Source of the DNA: an uncultured Clostridia bacterium
Lineage (GTDB): Bacteria > Bacillota > Clostridia > Oscillospirales > Acutalibacteraceae
Assembly: GCA_944384995.1 (NCBI GenBank)
Contig: CALWVN010000018.1
Coordinates: forward strand, 1 to 39,647
Length of the DNA: 39,647 nt
Direction: 5' to 3'
Of this stretch, positions 24,923 through 35,105 are shown in pieces (within the stretch, counting starts at the first letter, position 1; each line of letters begins with the position of its first letter). Position numbers and translations under genes: made by a program. The notes under the pieces are model-generated. The model had not been told where the DNA came from. It made no database searches and saw only the letters and a program-made list of their open reading frames with translations.

Positions 24923-27900
24923 TCAGATCTTGAAGTAATCCACCGCATTGCGGAACATGCCGTTGTCCTTGATGCCGTCCACGTTTTTATAAACGTTGTC
25001 GGAATACCGCTCGGAGTGTCCCATTTTGCCGAATACCCTGCCGTCGGGGGAGGTGATGCCCTCTACCGCGAGGAACGACCCGTTGGGGTTATAGCGGATA
25101 TTCATAGTCGGCTTCCCGTGCGCATCCACATACTGTGTGGCAATTTGACCGTTTTGGATGAGCTGTTCCATGAGTTCCGGCGGGCAAACGAAGCGTCCCT
25201 CGCCGTGCGAGATCGGAACGGTGTGCAGGTCGCCGACTTTACAGGCGGACAGCCACGGGGATTTGTTCGATGCCACGCGCGTGGTCACAAGGCGCGACTG
25301 GTGCCGCCCGATCGTGTTAAAGGTCAGCGTCGGGGTATCGGCGCGCGGCTCGATGATCTCGCCGTAAGGTACAAGCCCCAGCTTAATAAGCGCCTGGAAG
25401 CCGTTGCAGATACCCGCCATCAGCCCGTCGCGCTGCTGCAAAAGGCGATGCACTTCTTCCTTGACTGCGGGGTTGCGGAAGAAAGCCGTGATGAATTTGC
25501 CGCTGCCGTCCGGCTCGTCGCCGCCGGAGAAGCCACCGGGGATAAAGACGATCTGCGCCGTTTCCATGGCTTTCGCAAAAGCGGCGGCGCTGTCCGCAAT
25601 GTCCTTTGCCGACAGGTTGCGGATCACCATGACCTGCGGCTCGGCGCCGGCACGTTCGAGCGCGCGCGCGGTGTCGTATTCGCAGTTCGTGCCAGGGAAT
25701 ACAGGGATGAGAACTTTTGGTTTTGCTGTGCCGATCTTCGGTGCAACACGGCTTTCCGCTGCAAAGGAGATTTCCTTTACAGGATTGTCGTCCGTTTGAA
25801 TGTTGCAGGCGAACACGGATTCCAGCTTGTTTTCATAAGCGTCGCAAAGCGCCTGCAAATCCACCGTCTCAATGCCGACCTTTAATGCATAATCATAGGT
25901 CGTCTCGCCTAAGAGCGTCAAGCCCTCCAATTCCTCAGCGGCTTCCAGCAGGAACGCACCGTAGTTGTATGCATACAGCTTATCCTGCGGGAACATGCGG
26001 TCAACCTTGAAGCCGATATGGTTGCCAAACGCCGACTTCATCAAGCCCTCGGCAATGCCGCCGTAGGTGGGCGTGAAGGCAGAAAGCACCTTTTTCTCTG
26101 CAATCAGCTTCGAAACGGTCTCAAATACCTGCAGCAGGCTTTCCGTATTCAGCGTACCGTCTGCATTTCGCTCAGGCTCGATGTAATAGACCTTTGAGCC
26201 GGGCAGCTTGAATTCAGGGGAAATGACGTTGTCGGAATTGCAGACGGAGACCGCAAACGAAACAAGGGTGGGGGGTACGTCAATATCCTCAAACGTACCG
26301 CTCATCGAGTCCTTGCCGCCGATGGAGCCGAGCCCCAATTCGAGCTGCGCGGTAAGTGCGCCCAAAAGCGCCGCCGCAGGCTTGCCCCAGCGGGTGGCGT
26401 CCTCGGTCATACGCTCAAAATACTCTTGGAAGGTCAAATAGCAGGTCGCAAGATCTGCACCTGTTGCCACGAGCTTCGCGACGGATTCCACGACCGCGTA
26501 ATACGCACCGAGGTACGGGTTCTTTTCCGTGATAAAGGGGTTGAAGCCCCACGCCATCAAAGAGCAGGTCTTGGTATCACCTTTGAGCACGGGCAGCTTT
26601 GCCGCCATGCTTTGTGCGGGCGTGAGCTGGTATTTGCCGCCGAAGGGCATCAGCACCGTGTTCGCGCCGATGGTCGAGTCAAAACGCTCCGCAAGACCGC
26701 GCTTCGAGCAGACGTTCAAATCCTCGGCAAGCGCAAACAACTTCTCTTTATTTGTCTTGCCCGGCACTTCACGCACAATCGGCTGCGCGGCGCAAACGTG
26801 TACGCGCGTGTGCTTTTCCGCACCGTTGGAGTTTAAGAATTCGCGGGAAATGTCCACGATTTTTTTGCCGTTCCACTCCATCGTCAAACGCGGTTCGGCG
26901 ACCACCTCGGCAACCACGGTCGCTTCGAGGTTCTCCTCTGCGGCAAGTGTCAGGAAGCGGTCGGCGTCCGCTTTTCCAAGCACCACCGCCATGCGCTCCT
27001 GCGATTCGGAAATGGCAAGCTCCGTGCCGTCAAGGCCCTCATACTTTTTCGGGACTTTATTGAGGTCAATATGCAGCCCGTCGGCGAGCTCGCCGATGGC
27101 GACCGAAACGCCGCCCGCGCCGAAGTCGTTGCAGCGCTTGATGAGCTTTGTTGCTTCCGGGTTGCGGAACAGCCTTTGCAGCTTGCGTTCCTCGGGCGCG
27201 TTGCCCTTCTGCACCTCCGCGCCGCACTGCTCTAAGGAGGAGAGCTTGTGCGATTTGGAAGAGCCTGTTGCGCCGCCGCAGCCGTCGCGTCCGGTCCTGC
27301 CGCCCAAAAGGACAACCACGTCGCCGGGCTGCGGGGCCTCGCGGCGTACATTTTTCGCCGGAACTGCGCCGACCACCGCGCCGATCTCCATGCGCTTGGC
27401 CACGTAGCCCTCATGGTAAATTTCATCGACCTGCCCCGTGGCAAGGCCGATCTGGTTGCCGTAGGAGCTGTACCCGGCGGCGGCCGTCGTCACCAGCTTG
27501 CGCTGCGGCAGCTTGCCGGTCATCGTGTCTTTGACGGGCTTTAAGGGGTTCGCGGCACCTGTGACACGCATCGCCTGATACACATACCCGCGTCCCGAAA
27601 GCGGGTCGCGGATCGCGCCGCCGATGCAGGTTGCCGCGCCGCCGAACGGCTCGATCTCCGTCGGGTGGTTGTGCGTTTCATTTTTAAATAAGAACAGCCA
27701 ATCCTCTTTCTCGCCGTCCACATCCACCTTGATCTTGACGGTGCAGGCGTTGATCTCGTCGGATTCGTCCAGATTTTTAAGCTGCCCCGTGTGCTTTAAG
27801 TAGCGCGCGCCGATGGTCGCAAGATCCATCAGATTCTGCGGCTTCGTGCGGCCGAGTTCCTTTCGGATCGCGATATAGCGGTCATACGCCGCCTGCACGG

Positions 27901-28618
27901 TCGGGTCGTCGATCTCCACGCCGTCGATGGTCGTTAAAAACGTGGTGTGCCGGCAGTGATCCGACCAATAGGTGTCGATCATGCGAATTTCCGTGATGGT
28001 CGGGTCGCGGTGCTCGGATTTGAAATAGTCCTGACAGAACGCGATGTCGGCGTTGTCCATCGCCAGCGCGTATTTCTGCACGAAGTCGGCAAGCTCCTTT
28101 TCGGAAAGCGAAGTAAAGCCGGTAAGCGTCTCTACCTCGGTGGGGACGTTGTAGGGGATCTGCAAAGTATCCGCGCGGTCTAAGGACGCCTCGCGGCTCT
28201 CCACGGGGTTGATGACGTATTTTTTCACCGCCGCAAGCTGTGCGGGCGTGATTTTCCCGAACAGCATATAGACCTTCGCTGTGCGCACGGTCGGCTTTTC
28301 GCCTTGGGAAACGATCTGGATGCACTGCGCGCAGGAATCCGCGCGCTGGTCGAACTGCCCGGGCAGGTATTCCACTGCGAACACCGTGCCGTCGCACTGC
28401 GGCAGGTGGGCATAGGTGTTGTCGAGCTGCGGCTCGGAAAATACGGTCTTTTCGCATGCTTTGAAAAGATCTTCGTCGATGTTTTCCACGTCATAGCGGT
28501 TAAAAAGCCGCAGGTCTGTCACCGTGTCGATCATCAAAAGCGTGCGGATGTCGGAAAGCAGCGCGGCGGCTTCGTCGGCAAACTGCTTTTTCTTTTCCAC
28601 ATAGATTCGATAAACCAT
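24923..28618 (-). CDS. purL: Phosphoribosylformylglycinamidine synthase, single-chain
   Basis: Converts FGAR and glutamine to FGAM, step 4 of purine synthesis. The 1231 residues make a large one-chain form: N-terminal PurS-like region (1-150), two AIR-synthetase-like halves, and a C-terminal class I glutaminase. Visible motifs are DTYWSDHCRHTTFLTTIDGV, FKNETHNHPTEIEPFGGAAT, FGAGGVSVAIGELADGL, and in the glutaminase PVFPGTNCEYDTARALE and MAGICNGFQALIKLG with the catalytic Cys. Bacillus uses separate PurS, PurQ and PurL. AAGGAGGAGC precedes the ATG. It is the last gene of the operon, 10 bases after purD, and ends at a strong terminator. Confidence 0.96.
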   Translation of the reverse strand: MVYRIYVEKKKQFADEAAALLSDIRTLLMIDTVTDLRLFNRYDVENIDEDLFKACEKTVFSEPQLDNTYAHLPQCDGTVFAVEYLPGQFDQRADSCAQCIQIVSQGEKPTVRTAKVYMLFGKITPAQLAAVKKYVINPVESREASLDRADTLQIPYNVPTEVETLTGFTSLSEKELADFVQKYALAMDNADIAFCQDYFKSEHRDPTITEIRMIDTYWSDHCRHTTFLTTIDGVEIDDPTVQAAYDRYIAIRKELGRTKPQNLMDLATIGARYLKHTGQLKNLDESDEINACTVKIKVDVDGEKEDWLFLFKNETHNHPTEIEPFGGAATCIGGAIRDPLSGRGYVYQAMRVTGAANPLKPVKDTMTGKLPQRKLVTTAAAGYSSYGNQIGLATGQVDEIYHEGYVAKRMEIGAVVGAVPAKNVRREAPQPGDVVVLLGGRTGRDGCGGATGSSKSHKLSSLEQCGAEVQKGNAPEERKLQRLFRNPEATKLIKRCNDFGAGGVSVAIGELADGLHIDLNKVPKKYEGLDGTELAISESQERMAVVLGKADADRFLTLAAEENLEATVVAEVVAEPRLTMEWNGKKIVDISREFLNSNGAEKHTRVHVCAAQPIVREVPGKTNKEKLFALAEDLNVCSKRGLAERFDSTIGANTVLMPFGGKYQLTPAQSMAAKLPVLKGDTKTCSLMAWGFNPFITEKNPYLGAYYAVVESVAKLVATGADLATCYLTFQEYFERMTEDATRWGKPAAALLGALTAQLELGLGSIGGKDSMSGTFEDIDVPPTLVSFAVSVCNSDNVISPEFKLPGSKVYYIEPERNADGTLNTESLLQVFETVSKLIAEKKVLSAFTPTYGGIAEGLMKSAFGNHIGFKVDRMFPQDKLYAYNYGAFLLEAAEELEGLTLLGETTYDYALKVGIETVDLQALCDAYENKLESVFACNIQTDDNPVKEISFAAESRVAPKIGTAKPKVLIPVFPGTNCEYDTARALERAGAEPQVMVIRNLSAKDIADSAAAFAKAMETAQIVFIPGGFSGGDEPDGSGKFITAFFRNPAVKEEVHRLLQQRDGLMAGICNGFQALIKLGLVPYGEIIEPRADTPTLTFNTIGRHQSRLVTTRVASNKSPWLSACKVGDLHTVPISHGEGRFVCPPELMEQLIQNGQIATQYVDAHGKPTMNIRYNPNGSFLAVEGITSPDGRVFGKMGHSERYSDNVYKNVDGIKDNGMFRNAVDYFKI

Positions 28619-28628
28619 TTGCTCCTCC

Positions 28629-29909
28629 TTATTTCCCGAGCGCTTTCAGGGCGCGTGCGCCGATATCCTTGCGGTAAAATGCGCCGTCAAACGTGATCTC
28701 CCGCACCGCCGCATACGCCTTTTCGAGCGCCGATGTCAGGTCGTCGCCGACCGCCGTCACACCGAGCACTCTGCCGCCCGAGGTAACGAGCTTGCCGTCC
28801 TTGAGCGCCGTGCCCGCGTGGTAAACGGTGACATCCGTCATTTCCTCGGCTTTGCCAAGGTCGATTTCCAAGCCCTTAGGATAGGATTTCGGATAGCCGC
28901 CCGACGCGATCACCACGCATGCCGCTGCGCCGTCCGAAAATTCCACGGGTACGCCTTCGAGCGTGCCGTCATGCACGGCGCGCATGATCGTAAGTAGATC
29001 CGTTTTCAAAAGCGGCAGCACCACCTGCGTTTCGGGGTCGCCGAAGCGGCAGTTGTATTCGATAACGCGCGGCCCTTTTTCGGTGAGCATCAGCCCGAAG
29101 TACAGGCAGCCCTTGAAGGTCCTGCCCTCGGCGTTCATCGCGCGCACGGTGGGCAGGAAGATCGTCTCCATGCACTGCGCGGCGACCTCGTCCGTGTAAT
29201 AGGGGTTCGGCGCGACCGTACCCATGCCGCCGGTATTCAAGCCCTTGTCGCCGTCCAGCGCACGCTTGTGATCCATCGAAGAGACCATCGGTACGATCGT
29301 CTTGCCGTCGGTGAACGAGAGGACAGAAACCTCCGGCCCCGTCAAAAACTCCTCAACGACTACGCGGTTGCCGCTGTCGCCGAACATTTTGTCCTCCATA
29401 ATGGATTTGACGGCGTCGGCCGCCTGCTCCATGGATTCCGCAATGATGACGCCCTTGCCGAGCGCGAGTCCGTCCGCCTTGATGACGGTGGGGAACTCGT
29501 TTTGCTCGCGGATATAGTCAAGCGCGGCCTTAGGGTCTGAAAAGACCTCGTATTTCGCCGTAGGGATGCCGTATTTTTTCATTAAGTCTTTCGAAAAGAC
29601 CTTGCTGCCCTCAATGACGGCGGCGTTCTTGTTCGGACCGAAGCAGGGGATGCCCTTTTCCTCCATCGCGTCCACACAGCCGAGCGCCAGCGGGTCGTCG
29701 GGCGCGACAACGCAGAAATCCACAGCCTTTTCCACGGCAAAATCTACAAGCGCGGGGATGTCCGTCGCGCCGATGGAAACGCACGCCGCATCCTTGGCAA
29801 TGCCGCCGTTGCCGGGACAGGCGAAAATTTCCGTGACCTGCGGGTTTTCCCGCAGCTTTTTAATGATGGCGTGCTCGCGGCCGCCGCCGCCGACAACCAG
29901 AAGTTTCAT
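28629..29909 (-). CDS. purD: Phosphoribosylamine-glycine ligase
   Basis: ATP-grasp ligase making GAR from phosphoribosylamine and glycine, step 2. The 426 residues start MKLLVVGGGGREHAIIKKLR, the family signature, followed by EIFACPGNGGIA and KADGLALGKGVIIAE for ATP binding. DHKRALDGDKGLNTGGMGTV and YNCRFGDPETQVVLPLLKTD carry the metal and catalytic residues. Length is normal. GAGGT lies 7 bases before the ATG. It sits 37 bases after the AICAR formyltransferase gene and 10 bases before purL. Confidence 0.96.
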   Translation of the reverse strand: MKLLVVGGGGREHAIIKKLRENPQVTEIFACPGNGGIAKDAACVSIGATDIPALVDFAVEKAVDFCVVAPDDPLALGCVDAMEEKGIPCFGPNKNAAVIEGSKVFSKDLMKKYGIPTAKYEVFSDPKAALDYIREQNEFPTVIKADGLALGKGVIIAESMEQAADAVKSIMEDKMFGDSGNRVVVEEFLTGPEVSVLSFTDGKTIVPMVSSMDHKRALDGDKGLNTGGMGTVAPNPYYTDEVAAQCMETIFLPTVRAMNAEGRTFKGCLYFGLMLTEKGPRVIEYNCRFGDPETQVVLPLLKTDLLTIMRAVHDGTLEGVPVEFSDGAAACVVIASGGYPKSYPKGLEIDLGKAEEMTDVTVYHAGTALKDGKLVTSGGRVLGVTAVGDDLTSALEKAYAAVREITFDGAFYRKDIGARALKALGK

Positions 29910-29946
29910 AAACGTACCTCGAATCTCCCAAATTTTTGAAATCGGC

Positions 29947-31125
29947 TTAGTGATGGAACAGGCGAATCCCCGTGAACGCCATCACAAGCCCGTGCTTGTT
30001 GCAGCAGCCGATGACAATGTCGTCGCGGATCGAGCCGCCGGGCTGCACGATATAGGAAACACCGCTGCGGCGCGCGCGCTCGATGTTATCATCAAACGGG
30101 AAGAACGCGTCCGAACCGAGCGAAACATCGTGGAACTGCGCAAGCCACGCCTTCTTTTCTTCTGCGGTCAGCGGTTCGGGACGGGTCTTAAAGGTGTTTT
30201 GCCAAACGTCGTCGCCGATGACGTCCTCGTATTCGTCCGAGATATACACGTCAATGGCGTTGTCGCGGTTGGGGCGGGTGACGGTGTCGATAAAATCGAG
30301 TCCGAGCACCTTCGGATGCTGGCGCAAATGCCAGATATCCGCCTTGTTGCCCGCAAGGCGCGTGCAGTGGATTCTGGACTGCTGCCCCGCACCTACGCCG
30401 ATGGTCTGGCCGTCTTTTGCGTAGCAGACGGAGTTCGACTGCGTGTATTTGAGTGCGATGAGCGCAATCACAAGGTCACGCTTGGCGCTGTCGGGCAGGT
30501 CTTTGTTTTCCGTAACAATGTTCTCAAGCGAGCTTTCGTCGATCTTCAGCGCGTTGCGGCCCTGCTCAAAGGTGATGCCGAACACGTCCTTGTGTTCGAT
30601 CGGCGCGGGCTCGTAATTTGCGTCGATCTCTACAACGTTGTAATTGCCCTTTTTCTTGGATTTGAGAATTTCCAGCGCTTCAGGCTCGTAGCCGGGAGCG
30701 ATGATGCCGTCGGACACTTCATGCTGAATGAGCTTCGCCGTCGGCACGTCGCAGACGTCGGAAAGCGCGATCCAGTCGCCGAACGAGGACATACGGTCCG
30801 CGCCGCGTGCACGCGCGTAAGCACAGGCGAGGGGCGAAAGCTCCAAAGCATCGTCTACCCAGTAGATTTTCCGAAGCGTGTCCGAAAGCGGCAGGCCAAC
30901 CGCCGCGCCCGCGGGGCTGACGTGCTTGAACGAAGCCGCTGCGGGAAGACCCAGCGCGGCTTTCAGCTCACGCACCAGCTGCCAGCTGTTAAAAGCGTCT
31001 AAAAAGTTGATATAGCCGGGCTTGCCGTTTAATACGGTGATGGGCAGCTCCCCGCCGTTCTGCATAAAGATCTTTGACGGCTTCTGGTTCGGGTTGCAGC
31101 CGTATTTCAGTTCCAATTCTTTCAT
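29947..31125 (-). CDS. Free-standing AICAR formyltransferase
   Basis: Formylates AICAR to FAICAR, step 9. The 392 residues correspond only to the C-terminal transformylase part of bifunctional PurH, with no MGS-like cyclohydrolase domain in front. Landmarks are [54 protein letters not shown] and [23 protein letters not shown] and QPGGSIRDD. The start MKELELKYG at 31125 follows AAGGAGCGTGCAAC. The missing cyclohydrolase step is provided by the PurO-like gene 12 bases upstream. Confidence 0.93.
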   Translation of the reverse strand: MKELELKYGCNPNQKPSKIFMQNGGELPITVLNGKPGYINFLDAFNSWQLVRELKAALGLPAAASFKHVSPAGAAVGLPLSDTLRKIYWVDDALELSPLACAYARARGADRMSSFGDWIALSDVCDVPTAKLIQHEVSDGIIAPGYEPEALEILKSKKKGNYNVVEIDANYEPAPIEHKDVFGITFEQGRNALKIDESSLENIVTENKDLPDSAKRDLVIALIALKYTQSNSVCYAKDGQTIGVGAGQQSRIHCTRLAGNKADIWHLRQHPKVLGLDFIDTVTRPNRDNAIDVYISDEYEDVIGDDVWQNTFKTRPEPLTAEEKKAWLAQFHDVSLGSDAFFPFDDNIERARRSGVSYIVQPGGSIRDDIVIGCCNKHGLVMAFTGIRLFHH

Positions 31126-31137
31126 GTTGCACGCTCC

Positions 31138-31851
31138 TTACTGGTTCTTGTTCACAATGCGGTCCGTCGCTTTGCCGGTGGCAAGGTCGATGTAGCGCAC
31201 AAACAGGGAAACTTTGTTATCTGCATTCAGGGCATTCCACAGCATATCTGTGAACGCGTCGATGTCGTCCATCGTGGCGATCTTTTCGGGTTCTCCCTCA
31301 AAGGAGGGCAGGGGATTGCCGTCGCCCATGTAGGTGTGCAGAAAATGGCCTTCGCCGCAAAGCGGCTTCGTATAGCTGAACGTGAAGCGATGGACGCTGT
31401 CGGGGTTGCCGTCGGCGGATTTGAGAATGGACAGCGCATAGTTGCAGCCGCCGTTCTCCAGATGTACGATCCCCGAAATGCGCGGGGTGTAGTTCGGCGC
31501 GTCATCCTCATATTCGCGGGTGCGCAGCGCCTGCTCGAAGGTCTGCTGCTTGTCCATGAGGTCATAGATAGTATCGGTCTGGTCGCCGTTTGTGACGATC
31601 GTCTTGTTGCCCAAAACGCGCACAGGGGAATAGATGATCAAATGCGGGTCTGTCAGCTTCGACTCGTCAAACGCTTTGGTGCGAATGCCGTCCGCTGTCG
31701 CTTCAAACACACGGTTGCGGGAATTGACACTTCTGCCCATGATGAAATAGGCGATCACGGCATTTTTGCCGTCGGGGCTAACCCCCAGCACGATGCCGCG
31801 CCCCGGGTAGGCGTTTTCACGCAAAAGGGTCTGTAGATCCAAGGTCTTCAT
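31138..31851 (-). CDS. purO: IMP cyclohydrolase, PurO type
   Basis: Closes FAICAR to IMP, the last step. The 237 residues match the PurO family first described in archaea, unrelated to the PurH cyclohydrolase. The characteristic N-terminal strand set is YPGRGIVLGVSPDGKNAVIA then YFIMGRSVNSRNRVF, with later ISGIVHLENGGCNYALSIL and the C-terminal MLWNALNADNKVSLFVRYID. The ATG at 31851 has AGGAGG 7 bases upstream and overlaps the purN stop as ATGA. Its pairing with the single-domain AICAR formyltransferase next door confirms the assignment. Confidence 0.9.
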   Translation of the reverse strand: MKTLDLQTLLRENAYPGRGIVLGVSPDGKNAVIAYFIMGRSVNSRNRVFEATADGIRTKAFDESKLTDPHLIIYSPVRVLGNKTIVTNGDQTDTIYDLMDKQQTFEQALRTREYEDDAPNYTPRISGIVHLENGGCNYALSILKSADGNPDSVHRFTFSYTKPLCGEGHFLHTYMGDGNPLPSFEGEPEKIATMDDIDAFTDMLWNALNADNKVSLFVRYIDLATGKATDRIVNKNQ

Positions 31852-32492
31852 ACGGTTTCCTCCTGTATCCAAGTTTTTCCGTCTTTTACGGTGATTTTTC
31901 CGTCACAAAACAGCGCGGCGGCTTTGGGCAGCAGCTTCCATTCGCACTGCTCCATCACACGGCGCTGCAAAACTTCAGGTGTGTCGTCCTGCAAAACGGG
32001 GACGGCACCTTGTAAAATGATCGGCCCGCCGTCGCACACTTCCGTCACAAAATGTACCGTTGCGCCTGTCAGCTTCACGCCGCGTTTGAGCACTTCTTCG
32101 TGCACATGCAGCCCGTAAAAGCCCTTGCCGCAGAACGAGGGGATGAGCGCGGGGTGGACGTTCATCATTCTGTTCGGGAACGCCCGCACGACCTGCTCAT
32201 CGAGAATGGTCATAAAGCCCGCGTAGATCACAAGGTCGGCGTGCTCTTCCTGAAGCGCCTGTACCATTGCTGCGGAATAAGCGGCGATGTCCGCGTAGTC
32301 GCTGCGTGCGAGCACACGCGTTTTAATATTATTCTGTTTCGCGCGTTCGAGCGCGTAGGCGTCCGCCTTCGAGGAAATAACACAGGTGATCTGCCCGTTC
32401 GGGATCTCCCCGCGATGCTCGGCGTCAATGAGCGCCTGCAAATTTGTGCCGCCGCCCGAGACGAGCACCACGATGTTCTTCTTCGCACTCAT
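31848..32492 (-). CDS. purN: Phosphoribosylglycinamide formyltransferase
   Basis: Transfers a formyl group from 10-formyl-THF to GAR, step 3. The 214 residues begin with NIVVLVSGGGTNLQALIDAE. The catalytic motif NVHPALIPSFCGKGFYGLHV contains Asn and His, and TGATVHFVTEVCDGGPIILQ supplies the Asp. Length is normal. The ATG overlaps the purM stop (ATGA) and the stop overlaps the purO ATG, so three genes are translationally coupled. Confidence 0.96.
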   Translation of the reverse strand: MSAKKNIVVLVSGGGTNLQALIDAEHRGEIPNGQITCVISSKADAYALERAKQNNIKTRVLARSDYADIAAYSAAMVQALQEEHADLVIYAGFMTILDEQVVRAFPNRMMNVHPALIPSFCGKGFYGLHVHEEVLKRGVKLTGATVHFVTEVCDGGPIILQGAVPVLQDDTPEVLQRRVMEQCEWKLLPKAAALFCDGKITVKDGKTWIQEETV

Positions 32493-33526
32493 CGGATGAT
32501 AACGCCCTCTTCGCTTTCTACGATTTCCCCGATGGCGTATGCGTCCTCGCCGTTGTCGCGCAAGATACCAAGCGCCTTGTCTGCGTCCGCGGCGGAGACG
32601 ACCACGCTCATGCCCACGCCCATATTGTAGGTGTTGAACATATCGCGTTCGGGGATATTGCCCGTCTTTTGCAAAAGCGAGAAGATCGGCGGAATGCGAA
32701 GCTGCGCACGGTCGATCTTCGCGCTCATTCCGTCGGGGAGCGAGCGCGGGATATTCTCATAAAAGCCGCCGCCCGTGATGTGCGAGACCGCCTTGACCTG
32801 CACTTCGCTTGCGAGCGCGAGCAGGGGCTTGACGTAAATCTTTGTCGGGGTCAAAAGGCATTCGCCGATGGTTTGCCCAAGCTCGTCGGAATACACGTTC
32901 AAGTCCGCATTTTCCACGTCAAAGACCTTGCGCACCAGCGAAAAGCCGTTGGAGTGCACACCGGAGGAGGGGAGCGCGAGCATTACATCGCCCGCGCGGA
33001 CGGTCTTGTTGTCAAACACGCGGTCGCGGTCCACGATACCTACGGTGAAGCCCGCGAGGTCGTAGTCGTCATCGGGCATCATGCCGGGATGCTCGGCGGT
33101 TTCGCCGCCGATGAGCGCCGCGCCCGCCTGCACGCAGCCCTCGGCTACGCCCGCCACGATGTCCGCGATCTTTTCGGGGTCGTTTTTGCCGCAGGCGATG
33201 TAGTCGAGGAAAAACAACGGCTTTGCCCCGCAGCAGATCACGTCGTTGACGCACATGGCAACACAGTCGATGCCGATGGTGTCGTGTTTGTCCATAAGCA
33301 TTGCGATTTTAAGCTTCGTGCCCACGCCGTCCGTACCGCTGACGAGCACAGGGTTCTGCATCCCTGCAAGGTCTAACGCGAACAGCCCGCCGAAGCCGCC
33401 GATGTCCGAATCCGCACCCGGCGTCACGGTGCGCGCAATATGACGCTTCATCAGCTCCACAGCCTTGTAACCGGCGGTGATGTCTACCCCCGCCGCCTTA
33501 TAGCTTTCCGAAAAACTGTTGCTCAT
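32489..33526 (-). CDS. purM: Phosphoribosylformylglycinamidine cyclo-ligase (AIR synthetase)
   Basis: Closes FGAM to AIR with ATP, step 5. The 345 residues carry SYKAAGVDITAGYKAVELMK, LVSGTDGVGTKLKIAMLMDK and CVNDVICCGAKPLFFLDYIA. GGETAEHPGMM and SHITGGGFYENIPR complete the signatures. The ATG at 33526 has GGGAGG and is preferred over a frame opening at 33601. It lies inside the 3' end of purF, overlapping it by 29 bases. Confidence 0.96.
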   Translation of the reverse strand: MSNSFSESYKAAGVDITAGYKAVELMKRHIARTVTPGADSDIGGFGGLFALDLAGMQNPVLVSGTDGVGTKLKIAMLMDKHDTIGIDCVAMCVNDVICCGAKPLFFLDYIACGKNDPEKIADIVAGVAEGCVQAGAALIGGETAEHPGMMPDDDYDLAGFTVGIVDRDRVFDNKTVRAGDVMLALPSSGVHSNGFSLVRKVFDVENADLNVYSDELGQTIGECLLTPTKIYVKPLLALASEVQVKAVSHITGGGFYENIPRSLPDGMSAKIDRAQLRIPPIFSLLQKTGNIPERDMFNTYNMGVGMSVVVSAADADKALGILRDNGEDAYAIGEIVESEEGVIIR

Positions 33527-34967
33527 GTCCTTCGCCTCCCGATTTTCTTTCACTGATTTTGGTTTCAAATTTAGATTTCGCATTTTCCTTCGGCGGCTCA
33601 ACGGGATAATCCCCGGTGAAGCACGCCGTGCAGAAGTCTATGGGGCAGCCGCTTGCGAGCTGCACTACATTTTCCACGCTCAAATAACCGAGCGAATCCG
33701 CCCCGATGATCTTGCAGATCTCCTCGACGGAGTGGTGATTCGCAATGAGCGTGTCGGGCGAGTCGATGTCCGTCCCGAAATAGCACGCGTGCCGAAACGG
33801 CGGCGCAGAAACGCGCACATGCACTTCCTTCGCCCCCGCGTCGCGCAGCTGCTTGACGATACGTGCCGAGGTCGTGCCGCGCACGATGGAGTCGTCGATC
33901 ATCACCACGCGCTTGCCCCGGATGGTGGAGGGTACGACGTTCAATTTGATGCGCACGTCGCTTTCCCGTTTGGCTTGTGTGGGCTGGATGAATGAACGCC
34001 CGATGTACTTGTTTTTGATAAACCCGATTCCATAAGGAATACCGGACTCCTCCGCGTAGCCAAGTGCCGCGTCGAGCCCCGAATCCGGCACGCCGACAAC
34101 GACGTCCGCCGCCACGGGATGCTGCTGTGCGAGGAAAGCACCCGCCTTGCGGCGCGCCAAGTGCACGGAACAGCCCTCGATCTCGGAATCGGGACGGGCA
34201 AAGTAGATGAATTCAAACACGCAAAGCGCTTTCTTCCCGTCGGTGCAGTGACCGGTTATGGAACGCATGCCGTATTTGTCCACCACAACGATCTCACCGG
34301 GGCGCACGTCGCGCACATATTCAGCGCCTAAGGTGTTGAGCGCGCAGGTCTCAGACGCGAAAATGATCTGCCCGTCCTTTTTGCCGATGCAAAGCGGCCG
34401 GAACCCCAGCGGGTCGCGCGCGGCAATGAGCTTGGAGGGCGACATGATGATCAGCGAATACGCGCCTTTTAAGCGGTACATTGCCGAAAACACCGCCGAC
34501 TCAATGGACGGCGCGGAGATGCGTTCTTTCGTAATGATATACGAGATGACTTCCGTGTCGCTCGTGGTGTGGAAGATCGAACCGTTCAATTCCAGCTCGG
34601 CGCGCAGCTCTGCGGCGTTTGTCAGATTGCCGTTGTGCGCAAGCGCCATGCTGCCTTTGATGTGGTTGACCACCAGCGGCTGTGCATTGGTAACGCCGTC
34701 GCTGCCCGTCGTGCCGTAGCGCACGTGTCCGACCGCCATTTTGCCGCGGCCGAGAAAATCAAGCGTCTCTTTTTTGAAAACATCGTTTACAAGCCCTTCG
34801 CCCTTGCGGCAGGTGATGACACCGTCATCATTGACCGCGATACCGCAGCTTTCCTGCCCGCGGTGCTGTAAGGCAAACAAAGCATAATAGGCGCTTGCGG
34901 CGACATTCTCAGATTGTTCGCTGTAAATGCCGAATACGCCGCATTCCTCGTGTATACTGTTGAACAT
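33498..34967 (-). CDS. purF: Amidophosphoribosyltransferase
   Basis: Commits PRPP to purine synthesis by forming phosphoribosylamine from glutamine. The N-terminus MFNSIHEECGVFGIY has a short propeptide before Cys9, the glutaminase nucleophile exposed on cleavage. Later motifs are RYGTTGSDGVTNAQP, SDTEVISYII and GVPDSGLDAALGYAEESGIP. RVVMIDDSIVRGTTSARIVK is the PRPP loop, and CPIDFCTACFTGDYPVEPP supplies part of the Fe-S cluster ligands. The 489-residue chain ends in a basic, Gly/Gln tail that overlaps purM. GGAGAAGGG precedes the ATG. Feedback by purine nucleotides is usual in this family. Confidence 0.96.
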   Translation of the reverse strand: MFNSIHEECGVFGIYSEQSENVAASAYYALFALQHRGQESCGIAVNDDGVITCRKGEGLVNDVFKKETLDFLGRGKMAVGHVRYGTTGSDGVTNAQPLVVNHIKGSMALAHNGNLTNAAELRAELELNGSIFHTTSDTEVISYIITKERISAPSIESAVFSAMYRLKGAYSLIIMSPSKLIAARDPLGFRPLCIGKKDGQIIFASETCALNTLGAEYVRDVRPGEIVVVDKYGMRSITGHCTDGKKALCVFEFIYFARPDSEIEGCSVHLARRKAGAFLAQQHPVAADVVVGVPDSGLDAALGYAEESGIPYGIGFIKNKYIGRSFIQPTQAKRESDVRIKLNVVPSTIRGKRVVMIDDSIVRGTTSARIVKQLRDAGAKEVHVRVSAPPFRHACYFGTDIDSPDTLIANHHSVEEICKIIGADSLGYLSVENVVQLASGCPIDFCTACFTGDYPVEPPKENAKSKFETKISERKSGGEGHEQQFFGKL

Positions 34968-35105
34968 GCTTTCCCTTCTCCATCAGGCGGGACGCTTTTT
35001 GAGGCGCTGCCCGTAAACCGGAACGGCGGCAAGATCCGCCGCAATAAAAGCGGAAAAGCCCCGGAGATCCAGAGGATGCGGAGCTTTGTCGGCTGTTATC
35101 CTTTT

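Noticed and set aside
24638-25885. Long plus-strand open frame across the repeat gap and into purL
   Set aside because: Its first part is repeat DNA and the remainder is antisense to the glutaminase domain of purL; no ribosome site and no recognisable protein.
29566-31002. Plus-strand open frame of 478 codons opposite purD and the AICAR formyltransferase
   Set aside because: Spans two real genes on the other strand and the gap between them; arises from GC-rich codon bias.
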